Below are positions 24,201 to 38,097 of a stretch of 60,000 nt of DNA, piece after piece. The stretch's first letter is position 1. The number at the start of each line of letters is the position of its first letter. The notes below the pieces were generated by a model. It was not told the origin of the DNA. It ran no database searches and was given only the letters and a program-made list of their open reading frames with translations. Source of the stretch: Membranipora membranacea (taxonomy: Eukaryota > Bryozoa > Gymnolaemata > Cheilostomatida > Membraniporidae); NCBI GenBank assembly GCA_914767715.1, contig OU612065.1:21082001-21142000 (forward strand), in the 5' to 3' direction. Both the position numbers and the translations under genes were made by a program.

Positions 24201-27200
24201 AAATTTTGTGGACATGATAAATCTTATGGGCTAAACATTGTCATGCAAGGCTATTTTTCTGCAGACTGATTTGCCAGCTTTGCAGGCCTGGCCTGTCTCT
24301 ACATAGAGACATGATATTATAGTCCATGTCCCAAACGACAAAAGTGCACAAAATGAAATATTAGGATAATAAGGATAGTTTTCTGCAGACAAATTTGTTA
24401 GCTAGGCCTGGCCTTAAGACTTGATATAACCCATGTCCTTATGTAGGGTCATAGTGCAAAAAATTAAGAAATCTCAAGCGATGATCTTTTCCTGCAGATT
24501 GATTTGGCAGTTTGGCAGGCCTAGCCTGTCAGAACAGTCAAAAAATTAAGCAACCAGATACCCATATTGTCTCAATGACACATGATTCTCCAAAAAAGCA
24601 ATTTCCTTATGCATAGAGCCAACTTAAACTTTGGACAGCTTTCATTAAACAAGCTATTTAAGTGCTTTGACGTTGCATTAGTATATCATATTGTGTTTCT
24701 TCATCGATGCCAAAAATATGTGTGCAGCTAATGCCCAATGTAAATAAAGTTCGCTTAATTTACAAATTGCCGGCAATCCCTGAAAGTCGTAGTGACTCAT
24801 ATTAAAAGCCAGTGGCCAACAACTGAAGACTTTAAGCCAATACTCTTATCAAGCAGACAGGTTGTATTCCACATTCTGAGTCAGTAAGTGAACAAAATCT
24901 AGATTATCCAACAAATGTGACTTACTCATATACTACTGAGTCATACATCCAAAGGTAACAAAATGACCAATCAAATGAGATTAACTGCTTATTCATTCCA
25001 GGTGACTCCTTATGACTGTATAAACGTTTCCTGAATTTGAATAGGCAAAAAATCCCATATCATATAGGTATGCACTCACCTCTTGAATTTGAGGTTTTAT
25101 TTCAGGGAAGAGGTTAGCGAATTTGACATAACTAGATAACAGGAGACCTCTTGTGGCAGCGCTACACAAGTGGAACTTGGAGTGAAGTAGGTCGAGCTGC
25201 ACCGACGGACTAGAAATCAAACAAATCATAGAAGTATAATTGATAAAAATAGATATTGGGATATTGACAATTGATAAGGTTATAGTGAAGTAGCTTTGCA
25301 TGGGTTGGGCAAGAGTACTGATAAAGAGTTAAGATGGATTGATGATTAATCATTGAAAAAGCTATTTTTGAAGCAGTAAAACATGAAGATGTGATCAGAT
25401 TTAGACTTAATTGACCACTTGAATTTTTCAGATCCATGCAAAAATATCCTCAAACCCATCCCTGCATGATATAATAAGAACTTTTATGAGACTAGCAAAA
25501 GAAACAGTCGAAACATGAAAAGCGACAAGGACAGGTTTTCAAATCTATTTTCGTTTCAATATTTTTTCATCTCAGTGCAACTTTGACTCAATGTCCTTGT
25601 CTTGTCCTTACATATCTGCAACCTTACAATTTCATGTTGCAACGGTGGGTCAAGTAGATCACACACTAACATATTCGTGAATAAGACAAGACATACCTAG
25701 ACCTAGGGTCACCAGCGATAAGGTTACCGAATTCTCCTAAGATGTAACCTCCAACCTTCACCATGTTCTCGTGGCACGCTGGAGCCTGTAGAGCCTGGAG
25801 TGACAGAAAATACTCATATCAGGTACAGCGCATGGATCATTTGACAAAACGTGACAGGTGTGTGGACAAAAATCAACAAATTGACATGGACGGAACATAA
25901 CGATTATGTTTAGTTCCGCTATTTTAAAAACTGCGATGAAAAATATCTGTTCAATCGATATGATGACGCGGCGGAGACAGGGAAGGTCGAAGCCGGGGTG
26001 TGGTCAGCGCCAAAAGGGACCTCGGGAATACTAGGAATTGTTGTGAAACACCAGACTGTTTGGCAAGCAATAACAGTTGGCTGGAAATATTGTTGCATAC
26101 ATGAATTCTTCACCGCAAACAAAAATATCGCTGGTCCCCCAAAAAGAATGTTTGTTTATCTGTGGGCCAATCTAACAAAGACAATGATGTTAGCTAGCTG
26201 GCATCGTTTCCTGATTGAGGTCCCCATGTGCCAGAAGTTCAGCTCAAACTGGTGGGAAAATGATTATTATTTCTCTGAAATTGTAATCAATGTCAAAATA
26301 CATATAGTAACATCGATTAACTAAAATTAATGACAGCCACAATTACAAGAAAACACACAAACAAGAACCATCATGTCTACCACATCTTAAAGCTATGCAG
26401 AATTTTATTGTCAATGCGTTTGGGCTAACATTATTAGTTAACGTGATATATCGCCTTTTCAGTTTCTCAGGAACTACTTGTCCCATCTCAAAAATTCTTT
26501 AACTGACACGTTGCTAGTAGTCTGACTTATTTTTAATATCTCAAATTATTTTAAACCACATGTTTATAACTCGATTAATTGTACATTAAGGTTATGATAC
26601 CAGCGTTGACCGATTTGGACATGTTATATACCGTTGGAAAGCTGCTGAGCTACTGATCGTTAATTGCTCATCAAAAATTATGTTGCGTCATTTCATCGGA
26701 GAAATGAGGCGGAAAAGGCTGTCTTTAGCAAAGTGGATGGCTGCGCTACATTGATTACTAGATAGTTCAAAACAGGTTACATTCATTCTTAGAGACATAG
26801 TTCATCCTAATTTTAGGTTGAAAATAATATTTGATGAGCCCAAAATGGCTTTTTACGTCACGTCATAATGCGTGTGGTTTTTTAACTTTGATGATATAAT
26901 GCGAAATTTTAAGCAGCGATTAGAGACAGATCGGATAAAAAAGGGCCAAATTTTTCGCTTTGTTCCACTATATTGCTGTTAAAATGACACACACCACAAA
27001 TTTCAGCAGTACATCAAATGTATCAATATCAGCATAGACCATCAAAGGTAGATACATTTTGCGCCATATATCAATAACGTCAAACATGCTGTCAAAAGGT
27101 CCAGCACCAAGGCCAGACAAATTTATTTTGAAAGTTCTCACATACATAGCCGCTTTGATCAAGCATAGTACAAACAGGATATTAGTTTTCCTCGAATTAT

Positions 27201-30200
27201 ACCCCACAGAATGCCCAAAACAGCCAATTTAAGGGGCTTTTTAAGGTGTTTTTCGGCATTCTGTGTGGTATAATTTGAGGAAGACTAATACATAGTGCCA
27301 TATTCTGCTGGCATTTCCTGTTTTTACTATGCTTAATCAAAGCGGCTTCGTATGTGAGAATTTTCAAAATAAATTTGTCTGGTCTTAGTGCTGGACCTTG
27401 TGCCATCATGTTTGACGTTATTGATAAATAGCGCAAAATGTATCTACCTTTGATGGTCTATGCTGATATTGATACATTTGATATACTGCTGAAATTTGTG
27501 GTGTGTGTCATTTAAACAGCAATATAATGGAAAAAAGCGAAAAATTTTGCCCGCTTTTATTCGAGCTGTCTCAAATCGTTGCTTAAAATTTCGCATTATA
27601 TCATCAAAGTTAAAAAACCACCCGCATTATGACGTGACGTAAAAAGCCATTTTGGGCTCATCAAATATTATTTTCAACCTGAAATTAGGATGAACTAAGT
27701 CTCTAAGAATGAATGTAACCTGTTTAGAACTTTCTAGCAATCAATGTAGCGCAGCCATCCACTTTGGTAAAAACAGCCTTTTCGGCCTCATTTCTCCGAT
27801 AAAATAACGCAACGTCATCCAATCACGTTTTTGATGAGCCATTAGCGATCAGTAGCTCAGCAGCTTTCCAACGGTATATTAAATGTCCAAATCGGTCAAC
27901 GCTGGTATCATAACCTTAACTAAAATACATTGAAAACATATAGGCAGCAATGGGCAAAATGATGCAGTAAATTACGTTATGCAAAAGCATGATGAAAATC
28001 TGTGCAGTATTACGTGCAAAGCACATTGTGTACAACAATGGATCACCTTTTTTAGGTGATGGTTTAGCATCGAGAGAGAAATGTTTATGCTCATAACTTC
28101 TCTACTATCGAATTTATCATCAAACGCCACGATCAAAACCTCGGAAATACTCTCTAGTGTAATGTAAGCTGGTGTGTATGACATGTTGTTTAACCTATTT
28201 TCAGTTTTTTGGCTGGAAAGGAGTGCATGTTTTGGAGCAAATAAAGCTAGTTTAGCCACAATAATCCAAAATCATATTGGCCATCCCATGTATTATGTGT
28301 AACATATGTGACACAATTTCCTGCCTCACCTCTTGTAATTACCGGGAACCCCCTAGCTGTATCCAGCCTAGTCAAGCCAGGCTATTGGCTTTGGAGTAGC
28401 CAAGCCTGGTAAATGATTTCCTACCCAGAAAACTTTCCCTGGATCATAATTAAAAACTTGATTAAGTAAATGCAAGGCTTGGCTTCATTTTATTTAAATC
28501 ACTAGCATCCATGGTAACTGTTACCATCCTCATTTTTTTATCTATGCTGACAGTGACAAAGTTTATTAAAAACGATAAGCCTTGATTTTGAATAAATCTA
28601 TTAGACTACAAACCTCAAACACAGTTTTGGCCGCGTATCCCTGCACATCATCTCTGTTGATAACAATCTGTATGACTCTGTACCAAACTTCCTCCGATAC
28701 GAAGTCACCGGCTATCCTTATCAAGTTTAGTATGATATCAACATACCATGTGTAATCTATAGCATACTTCTCGGCTAATATCGCTACCTTCAGCACCTAC
28801 AAGCCATTATCAGCGATTGAGATAGCATCAAAATCAAAAGCATGTCTTGACTTGTTCGAGACAATACAAACAAAGAGCTTCCAAAGTGAAATTTGTAAGG
28901 GAAATTTTTTATTTAGGTTGTTACCTTCTCTTGTATTGTGGGAGTGTAACTTCAGACTTTATGTCTGATTTACCAGGGAGTTTGGGACTTACTGAGCTCC
29001 CATAGTTTTATTATTGTTATCCTTGATACAATGTCTCACTTATAAGCGCATTGCTGCAATTTGGTTACAAGTATTCTCATTGTAATAGCACAGAGCACTA
29101 TAAGGGCCACATGTTTTACAGTCCGAACTTGTCAATCTTATCATTATCAACTTCTATATGAACACACTTCTTAGCTTTTACTGAGCGTACATGATCTTAG
29201 TGGCTAGGCGTATCTATAGTACAGGTGATATTCTAAGATCGCTAAATGGAGCTGTTATAGATAAATGATCTAAAGCTTCAAACAAATGGTAATCACTGAC
29301 CATTTCTTCTCTGATAGAATAGTCAGCTGTCTCCAGATAAGCTAACATCTCTCCTACTATCTCCTCAGCGTTAGTACGATCACACATAGCATACAGCAGA
29401 TCTACAGCTCGCTGTCTCACGCTGACGTCTCTCTCAGTCTAAAAAATAATAAAATATTGATATACTGTGTACTTATTCATTCACTTAACTTATTGACTTA
29501 TTAACTATATTCACAGATTAATGCCTTTTACAGCGGATGGGACCAAGTATTACAGTATTGAATGGGTTTGTGTTGATATCGCATACGATTCAAGATATCA
29601 TGTAAAAATTCAATCAAGGTCAGGAATAGGATAAGAAATTTTAAAATATTGTTAAAACTACCAAAACTACAAATTTTTGATTATTTTTGTCTTGTGATTG
29701 AGATAGAGCTAATGGGTAGCCTTATCACACGGCTACTTTTTTGTAACTGTGACAAAGCTAGCTAATGGGAGGTCATCAACATACATGAACCCTGATGGTG
29801 TGGAAATATTGGACTGCTATACAGAAAGCTGCAATATGGTTTTTGGCGAATCAATGATTCCTCCAGGACAAAAAACTTGGTGACCAGGAGCTTAACAAGA
29901 TACTACCTTGAGAGCTAGGATGACTGTTTCCAGATGCTTCTTGACTGCTTCGTGTGAGAACTCTGAGGTTGCCAGAAGACACATACTTTCTAAAGCTAAA
30001 TATCTAAAATATCAATAACATAAAAATGACTTTGATAATATCGACAACAATCAGCGAATCATACATCCTTAACAAATTGCGGTCCACAAGATAACTCAAT
30101 TTTTAGAAGCTCAAAATATATTTTGCAAATTAACAGTAGTTTTCATGTAATTGGTAGTAGTCTACTCTCTGACAAGCTTGTTGCATGAGAGGACAACTTG

Positions 30201-33200
30201 AGGTTTAGTACAGAATGAATGAACCATTCAATTGTCTTTTGCGCACTTGACGGCGCATTGTTGGAGGTAAATTTAAGCAAACAACATTATTAGGTTTGAG
30301 AAACCAATAATTATTTTAAAAGGACTCAATATAACACCATATAACATCTGTGATACAATCTCAGTAATTAAACTAATACAGGGGCCCGGGACACTCACCT
30401 CAAATTCGTTTCTCTATGTTGTAGAAATTGGCCGAGCTGATTACAAGCTCTTACTAATAAATTAGGATCGCTGTCCATATGGATAATGAGATATATTGCT
30501 TCAAATAACACGGCATTCTTAGCGTTAGAATGTTGCACCTTCTTAGACTTTGGCGGTTCCTATAATAAAAAAAAAGTATAATTAAATAAAAAGATAACAT
30601 AAATGAAATAAACTTACTCCAAGGTCAAAAATAAGCCTATATAAGATCCACATGTTTTGTAAAACTGACCAAGAACTCCAGTTGATCAAGCAATAAAACT
30701 GCTATGTCAAAATGACTATCAAATCTTGCTAGAAAGTAACAATCAAATTGTTAACTGATTCATCAAGTTTAAATGTCCCATAGATCGGTTCCACATATTT
30801 CAGATACATATCATCACATAGTAAGGATATATCCTTACTAAGTGATATCATATACAACATTTACCCATTCATATTCATGAGGCCAAGTAGGGACAGGAGG
30901 CTTGTCGGAGGTGCAGAATTGTGGAGAGGATGGGATTGACAATAGCTAGTTGTATACATGATACAGTGAAGTGTGAACTTTTACATAAGGGCAAAGAGTT
31001 GATAGACAGATTACTTTAATCGATAGATATCTTTCGGTGGACTAAAAAACATAGCGGTATCATTTTTGTCAATAGGTGAACAGGCGACAATTCATGTTTC
31101 TGCAATGAATATGTTCACTTTCTTAACTCAACTGAATGACTAAAAACCTTCAAATATATTCACTAGGTGAAGACTGCAGTAAAGTATAAAGGGATAATAA
31201 GAACAAATAAATAATATATGCAATGGTTTTTATCATAGAGACAAATTCTGAGCAACTCGGACCAATCCAAAACATTACATTTGCCAAAGCGTTACATAGA
31301 TTCATTTGATTTCCATTTAAATCTGTTTTGCGGCTGTGTAGGGGACGCAACTTCTTCCAAAATCGAATCGGGCAATCCAAAACGCTACTCTCAAAACAAT
31401 GTTTCACACCACGCACCTGGGCTTTATTGAGGATAGTTTCTAAGCAGTCTGTTAGCCTGGTTCTGATGGACGGGTCTTCAGGAGGGGGGTAATTCTGAAG
31501 AAGACGTAATAGCTTGACAGAGAGCCATGGTGCTGGCACAAAGTAGTATGTGTAGTCTTGTAGATCTGTGTAGGACGATGTAACAATCTAAAAACAGAGA
31601 TAAGCGAAAAAAAAGGTTAACACTGATGTCCGAGATATTCAAGAGATGAGTTTAACAGATTTTTATCTATTGACAGCTTGTCATAATGGTTCTGCTTACA
31701 GCACAGTATGAATGGTATAATAGATATTCACATAATCCATAATATTTTGAGCAGAACTGCCATTTTTTTATAACGTTATTGGCGTCTTTGACTTGTCAAA
31801 CTGATTAAAATAAAAACACTGTTTAATGTTACAAGTATGATTTATTGTAGGGTGACGGAGCAAGGATAAGTAGAAGCACTTATTCTCTACTCTCCAACGC
31901 AAAACCAATGAGAAAAAACTGTATTTAGCCCTTTCTTTTCTCAAACAGCATACCTCACATCTTGAGTAAGGTTAAGATCAGTTTCAGTAATGATCACATC
32001 ATCAAACTTGACCCTGAGATTATAGGCCTACTACTTAGACATCGCTACTACTTCATTTAAATATCATTTATGTCTTTCCAGTTAGTTCGGGATTAAAGTT
32101 AATTAATTTCATGAAATTAGGTAATATCTAAGATGAATACCCTGCTCAATCTGCTGACGGCTAACTGAACGCAGCCCTTATATTCATCCGGATGTTTCTT
32201 CACCAGAGTCTCAATCAGACTAACAGCTGCAGTCACTACCCCCATGTGCTGATCGTTAAGTAAGTGTACAACTCGGGACGCCCATTCTCCCATGTGAATC
32301 ACATCTGGTGAGCTCCTTATCAACTTGAGCAAGGTTAGAGCGGAGCTCTGTTTTACTGCGTCTATTGTATCTCTAAAAAGAAAACGACAAAAGTAAAGTA
32401 TGGGAGAATTACTCCAACAGAGCAGAACATTGGAAGGTTGTAACCAAACTCCCTAGTGTAACTTACTACCCATGAACATGAAAAATATGCATTTGTATGA
32501 GGTTCTTATATTCATTTGTGTGTCGCTGACCCGTTGAATTGTTTCGGTTTAAAAAAGAGCTTCCCTCCTCTTTTTGTTAAATACCACATGTAGGAACAGT
32601 ATGCAATTGGTGTTCAGAATAGCTACCATAAAGTACAGTTATAACAAATAACAGCCCTGTGCAGATAGTTCCATATTTTCAGTTCATGTGATGTGTTACT
32701 GTGATGAAGTGATTATAACTTTTTCAGTCACTGCTTTAATTGGACACAGCTTTCTCATCGTTTTACAGGTTGACACTTTAAAGTTCCTCACAAGTTTTAC
32801 AGTTGTGTTAATTGCTTCTTTTTTTTCATAGATAAACGACAACCCAAGTGATCACACATCTTACTACAGTTAGCTAGTGACACAACCGCAGGGTGGAACA
32901 TCTAGAATTTAATTATAACAACTTGCTTGTAGATAAAATAATATCACCAGAAATAATTACTTTGCTGAATTTACACAATTAAATTGAAGAATACTAAGTT
33001 GGCTCATTTTTTTAATCATCAGTTGATCCCCTCCTCCAACAATAGATGATTCATCCCTAAAAGATTATAATAGATTATCCAATCAACAGAACTTGTTCTA
33101 GTTGTATTATGACATTGTTACCTCCCGCTAGGCACTAATGACAGTGATTATGGATGGGACTTGTCAGTGAACTACTAGTACAGCTTTCTTTGGAGAAGCC

Positions 33201-35370
33201 AAACTTTTTCTCATTTTCATCAATGCGTTTACCAGGCCTATGATAAATGCACTATTAATCTGTGCCAATGAGTTTCAATCCAGTCTCGATAGAGAGAAGA
33301 TTAATGGAGTTTTCATCTGATTTGGTGCCGCCCCCTTCATTTTCAGTGGAATGTGTCATGTAGGACCTGTATCTATTCAATCACCATTTAGTATTATACT
33401 AAACATGATTGAATCAGCTAGCAAAAAGTTGAAATCTGTTATAAATGCTGCCGTAAAATCTAATTATTCCATATACAAGTACATACATACATACAGAACT
33501 AATGTCAATGTAGATGTCAGGGAAATGATAGAATAATATTGATATTCGACTCAATGGGAATTATGATTAATCAACTGTATACACACAACCGTAATTTACA
33601 AATGTAGCTTTGGTGAGGCCATCGCTCAGGATATTATCACTTTAAACTCCTCAATGCAATGTGTGGCAAACTGCAAGGATCAATACTGAGCTGTTAAGTG
33701 TCATTATGTTCTACATCGAGGTATTTATCACTCTACCATGATGAACAAGTGTACGTCAAAGAGGGAGAGAGACTGGTATGAAAAATGAACTGTTCAAATG
33801 GAGACCAATCAATTAAATTGTGATGAATCACCTCACCAACTCGCATCAAAACCTGCTTTAAACAGATCTTCAGAGGGATTGTGCACCCGTCAATAGCAAC
33901 CAGGAAATGATTGCAAATGAAATTTTATCATTATGTTCATCTTAGCTTGACTTAGAAAACTTGTCAAGACCTTCTAAGAGCAGCATCGCTCTCTCTGCCC
34001 TATCATTTACAAATTACCCATGGAACCGGGTATCACAATACACCTAATCAGTCTTATCTGCGCAAATTCACAAATAATCCAAGTTGATAAACAATCAATG
34101 AGCCCTTATACATAATACTGATTACTGACTCACCCGGACACTAAGAGCTTAGGTATCTCGTTACCGAGCCCTTCGGCCATCTCACGACTGCCAATATTGG
34201 CCACACACTGCAGAGCGAGACATACGTGTACTGGGTTTCTAGCGTGCAGGTCATTCTTTATTGCCTGTATTACAAGCTTCATAAGCTCGTTGTTGGCTCC
34301 GACTAGCACGGATATGAACAGGTATCCCTGAAAATGGATGGAAGATGTGCTTGAGATTTGACATGGAAATGATACATGAACTATTGCCATTAAAACTAAA
34401 TGTTCCTGCTGTGTGTATAATTAAAATGTGTTTATATGTGAAGAGGAAAACTGGCTGAATTTCATTCAGCGCTGTTATTCTAACATTGAGCAACGTAGGC
34501 CTACTACTAACTACATAGGCCTACTACTAGTTAACAGTTAACATAGTTGGTGAAGCACACCAGAAAAGTCTACATGACTAAATGTGTATGGAATATGGAT
34601 TACAAGTTGATAGTAGAAAACAAGGCTAGCTAAATGATCACAACTCACAATTTGTTTTTCTGTGTATTTGTTTGAGCTGAGGAGATTGACCGCTTCCATA
34701 TGTCCAAAGTCAATGTCGTGACCGAGTAGGAAGATAAACAGTAGTTTACACACATATTTCTTCTTTTGATACCCGTCTAGAGTTTTGTCTCCTATAAAAT
34801 ATCAAAAAAATCATTGAACTGAACATCCATAGTGCTATAAAAAGGGGTGATCACTGCGCATCACTTCATTGTTTTTACACACAAAATTTGTGTACAATAT
34901 GCATAGATTGTAACAAACTTTGAACCTGAGAAACATCAACTAGGCCTGGGTTGCAAAAGCAAATGACTACACCGTTTGCTGTTATGTTTTTGACACTAAC
35001 CTCTGAAATTTGATCTGATATTGGCTAATTCTTTGTTGATTCTCTTCACCTCAGCTTCCTTACTTTTACCTACAACGGCAGATGTCAAATTTGACGCCAT
35101 GTTGTCACGAGTATAGTGACATGAGACCCAGATCACCAAAAGGATCATGAAAAAGTTGAAAATATTCGACACCCTAGCATGGCTCGTTATTCAGCCTGTG
35201 TAGAAATTCTCAACTGTGTTAACAACCTGAGAAAAAACCTCATAGCATCTGACTGAAATGCAGCTGAAGCTGCTGACAAAAACAATTTCATATTGTTAAT
35301 ACTTACAGTTTCTAATATCTGAAATAAATATAGCGAGACCTCGCATGGATTCACCCTTCACCGTCGGCAT
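14344..35370 (-). CDS. AP2A: AP-2 complex subunit alpha (alpha-adaptin), complete
   Basis: Nineteen coding exons on the minus strand, high to low: 35307-35370, 35001-35069, 34649-34791, 34134-34327, 32141-32372, 31417-31587, 30399-30559, 29907-30003, 29301-29438, 28614-28796, 25697-25794, 25080-25209, 23488-23589, 22315-22503, 19622-19785, 18062-18248, 16824-17050, 15605-15809, 14344-14421. All junctions keep phase; the product is 943 residues, about the length of vertebrate AP2A1/2. AP-2 links clathrin, cargo and PtdIns(4,5)P2 at the plasma membrane. Seen: start [20 protein letters not shown], with R20 equivalent to the dileucine-contacting arginine; lipid-binding KKKY at 54-57; the helical-repeat trunk (to about 600) with [14 protein letters not shown] and [12 protein letters not shown]; a shortened hinge (about 610-711); and the ear with FFQRWKQLS (W845, the DPF/W-ligand platform). 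It ends CELLESQF. Identity is essentially certain; a single alpha paralogue cannot be assigned to AP2A1 or AP2A2. Confidence 0.97.
15919..15982. repeat. Small hairpin flanked by 11-bp direct repeats
   Basis: TAATAGTGACA occurs at 15919-15929 and 15972-15982. Between them lies a hairpin (CCTTATCTCAAAG pairing with CTTTGAGATAGG around an A/G loop). It lies in an AP2A intron, near exon 18. Confidence 0.6.
18475..18491 (+). repeat. 17-base poly-G run
   Basis: An uninterrupted G run in an AP2A intron. In the minus-strand transcript it is poly-C. Two other such tracts occur at 45031-45042 (C) and 56163-56176 (G). Length in the assembly is unreliable for such runs. Confidence 0.9.
19622..22503 (-). 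CDS. AP2A: AP2A exons 14-15: trunk end and hinge
   Basis: Exon 22315-22503 starts [16 protein letters not shown], the conserved trunk end, then a Lys-rich segment ([13 protein letters not shown]) and Pro/Ala-rich hinge. Exon 19622-19785 starts [12 protein letters not shown], matching the ADLLGL hinge motif of vertebrate alpha, and leads into the ear. The hinge is shorter than in vertebrates but keeps the DLLGL signature. Confidence 0.92.
24254..24530. repeat. Three diverged tandem copies of a ~115-bp unit
   Basis: TTTTCTGCAGAC-type starts followed by TTTGCCAGC and GGCCTGGCCT-like sequence occur at about 24254, 24379 and 24487. The first two are also followed by GACATGATAT / GACTTGATAT and CCATGTCC. 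They lie in an AP2A intron and have no coding sense. Confidence 0.6.
26590..27915. mobile_element. Foldback transposable element flanked by TTAA
   Basis: A near-perfect inverted repeat of 1.3 kb, with arms 26590-27225 and 27245-27915 and a loop of about 19 bases. Both termini begin GGTTATGATACCAGCGTTGAC (reading inward) and both are flanked by TTAA (26586-26589 and 27916-27919), the target duplication of piggyBac-type elements. The arms differ by scattered substitutions and a few short indels, for example about 10 bases near 27820. Open frames inside are mirror artefacts; no transposase is seen, so this would be a non-autonomous element. It sits in AP2A intron 10. The piggyBac link rests only on TTAA, and the tip is not the CCC usual in that group. 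Confidence 0.85.
30819..30840. repeat. Perfect 22-bp palindrome, family copy 2
   Basis: TAGTAAGGATATATCCTTACTA is self-complementary, with weaker ATATCA/TGATAT pairing outside it. The core AGTAAGGATAT is shared with the palindrome at 38591 and the decayed copy at 3028. It lies in an AP2A intron. Confidence 0.8.
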
Positions 35371-35381
35371 TTTTCACTCTG
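35371..35381 (-). promoter_or_regulatory. AP2A: 3' splice site 8 nt before the AP2A start codon
   Basis: On the minus strand a pyrimidine tract ending TTCTCCTTACAG is followed by AGTGAAAA and the ATG. This is a good acceptor, so the 5' UTR probably continues in an upstream non-coding exon or in a trans-spliced leader. The upstream exon is not identifiable. Confidence 0.55.
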
Positions 35382-38097
35382 TAAGGAGAAGTAAATACCA
35401 TATACAATTAAAGAGATTGATGAGTGAACTTATCAGTGTGCTTATTACCAAACACAAGGATTAAAATTATAAGGGAACAGATGACACCTGAATGCCCAAA
35501 GCATTCTCTTTCATTTCTTCAAGTATAAATTGTATTAGAAAGAAGAATCTTGTGTAGTCACAGCAGAGACCACAGTGCTGGTGGATTTACTCGATTTACG
35601 TTATTATACACACTGTATCAGCTTCGGCAATCAGCCTTTTACACAAATGTGAGTCGTGAGAAATTATGGATAAACACAACAAAGATTTGGAACTCGGCAC
35701 ACTGGCAATGTTGAGCAAATTATTTACAGTATTATTTCATATGACATATAGGACAGGCAGTGGTGAGTCCTGATAAGTATGGATGGGGAGTTTTGCAAAC
35801 ATAAATGCCTTATGCACATGCACAAGGGTAAAATACATTTCAGGAAGTAACGATTTGAACTACTGTAAGTTATCAGAAGGATATTCATTAACAAGATCAA
35901 ACTTCAATGAACAATCACTGCAAAGCCAAACTTGCCCATCAATTGCACTTGAGTACTACTGTTCGTATCAACTGCAGTGTAATGAAGCTCATTGTAGGTC
36001 TGGTATGATATGAAACCTCCCATATGTTGATGGACTGAATTTAATTCAGGCGGTGAGGTTTGATTGAAAAACAAAATGATTTATGCCTAGAAAATCGATC
36101 AGGATAGTTACCGCTATGAATCAATCAAAACACTCAATAGATCATTGAAACTGAAAGCATGACACACTACTACCTGGGCTAATAACTTCAATCAGCAACA
36201 AGATTGGGCCGACACATTGAGCACACATTGGTTAATAATGACAACAGTTTGGGCAACTGAAGGTAGAATAATGATGTGCAAGAGAAAGAATGAAGAAAGC
36301 ATTCCTCTGCAATTTTTTTTCAGGAGTCCACCAACACACTTAACTATTTGTTTTTTACATTATCAGGCAACTGAATTTAAAAACTTAAACTAGTGTCATT
36401 TTTTGAGGAATTAATTAGCACTTACTACTAGCAAGGAGTAACAGCTACTAGAACTAGTCAGCATTATTAGGCCAAGCAACATAATAATATCTTTCAATGT
36501 GCTTTGAGTACTATAACATGCATTGAGAACTATTAACTTAAAATTGAATTTGAATAAAAAATCATCCTGCTTGATGCTCAGATGGTATGTAGGTAGGTAT
36601 AAGTCTAAGAAAGTGGAGGTTGACTTTTTTGGTTTGGAAAAAAGTAATGCCGGCTAGCTTGACAAAGGCCTGTTTGCCAGTGTGGGGCTATCAGTTCAGA
36701 AACATACCTCAGTGTTGACCTTCAGGTCTAAAAGAAGCTGTATCTTCAATTGTTTTAGCCTTGTGTGCCAAATTATTAACAATTTTGCAAAAGAAAGTGT
36801 GGAAGAAAAACAGGTCCTTGGCGGAAATCAATTTCGGCCATTTGTAGATTAATGAGGTCACAAGTTTGATAGCCTGTGAGCCTGATTTATGATTTCTAAG
36901 AATTACACTTTAATTTAAAATAAGTAAGCTTTAAGTTCTCACAGGCTAAAACACCCACAATGACAACAACAAATTCAGTTTGTGCACTGCAAAGAGTAAT
37001 TTTGTCATCTTCCCATTATTTTCACACATCAAGATAACCACAAAGTAGAACCCTCAATTTACTGAGGTATTTTTTTCATTGAGGAGCACTTCATTTGAAA
37101 CACTCTAGTGCTATTTATAATGTTAAATTAATGGGTTCATCTCTATAACAACAAAACCGGAAATCAACTACAGCTTGGGAATTTCTTATGCATGGGGAGC
37201 ACTTTGCTGTTTTGTTTTGGAAACTCCGCTTCTTTCACCTAAATCAAAAATTCTTTATCATCAACCCTGACAGAGACAGATACATCTTGCTGTAAGCTTA
37301 GTATGGTATACCCTTAACAACCTTGTATACTTAAACTTCATTTGTATTTGAAAATATATCAAAAAAGACTTGAGTGACAGTGGAGAGAGATTTCAGACTT
37401 TTCAGATGTTATTTACTTTCCTGACACAAAATATAAGTTTAGATGAACCAAGGAGTGGAGGACTTGGATGATCAGATTATTTAGACAACTGACCTGTTCA
37501 AATATCTGCTTTGCTGCAATTAAAATTTGCCCAGTATAGTGAGGATTAATAGGAATTACTGCTTGCAATAGTCTCTTTCTAACAACAATAGTGGTGCAGC
37601 GAAGGAAGTTTTGAAAATGTTTGTTTTGCAGGTTATGACTCTAACTACTTGATGCTGATATCAATGATTATAGTGTCCTGTCATCAGATCATTGTCATTA
37701 GGTGTGATTCTAACAGTACTCAGTCCAATCGCTTGATGATAAATTTCAGAACCCAGCAAGGCTTTTTAGTGGAAAGTCCCCTCGTTGTTGAAAAATGCCG
37801 GTCCTATATATGTGTTATTGCCCTCATAGAGAGATATCATTAGCTCGATCAGATTGTGAACTCCATTGGGATTTGCTAAGTGTGAATTTGGATCTGAATC
37901 CCAGACAGAGCACTTACAATCGCATGTCTGGGTTTTGCAGGCATGATTTGTACAGCCGATAATACTCTACAATCCCTTCATATCATGGTTGTTTACAAAG
38001 TATAGTAAAAACAATGAGCGTCTTGTTAAGCAAGAGCATAATATGTTAAGTTTAAACATATTCATATTCTCACTACCGTTCTGTTTATCTTTTTCAG
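35382..38097. other. Head-to-head spacer between AP2A and DCDC1-like gene
   Basis: The 2.7 kb region separates two divergently transcribed genes and must hold both promoters and any untranslated first exons. I see no coding exon and no convincing TATA element. A 60-base block at 37081-37140 (GAGGAGCACTTCATTTGAAA, then TGCTATTTATAATGTTAAAT) resembles one at 38493-38551 inside the first DCDC1 intron, so it is probably a dispersed repeat. Confidence 0.5.

Noticed and set aside
26968-27436. Two similar minus-strand open frames encoding related peptides
   Set aside because: They arise from the two arms and centre of the foldback element; no transposase motif is present.
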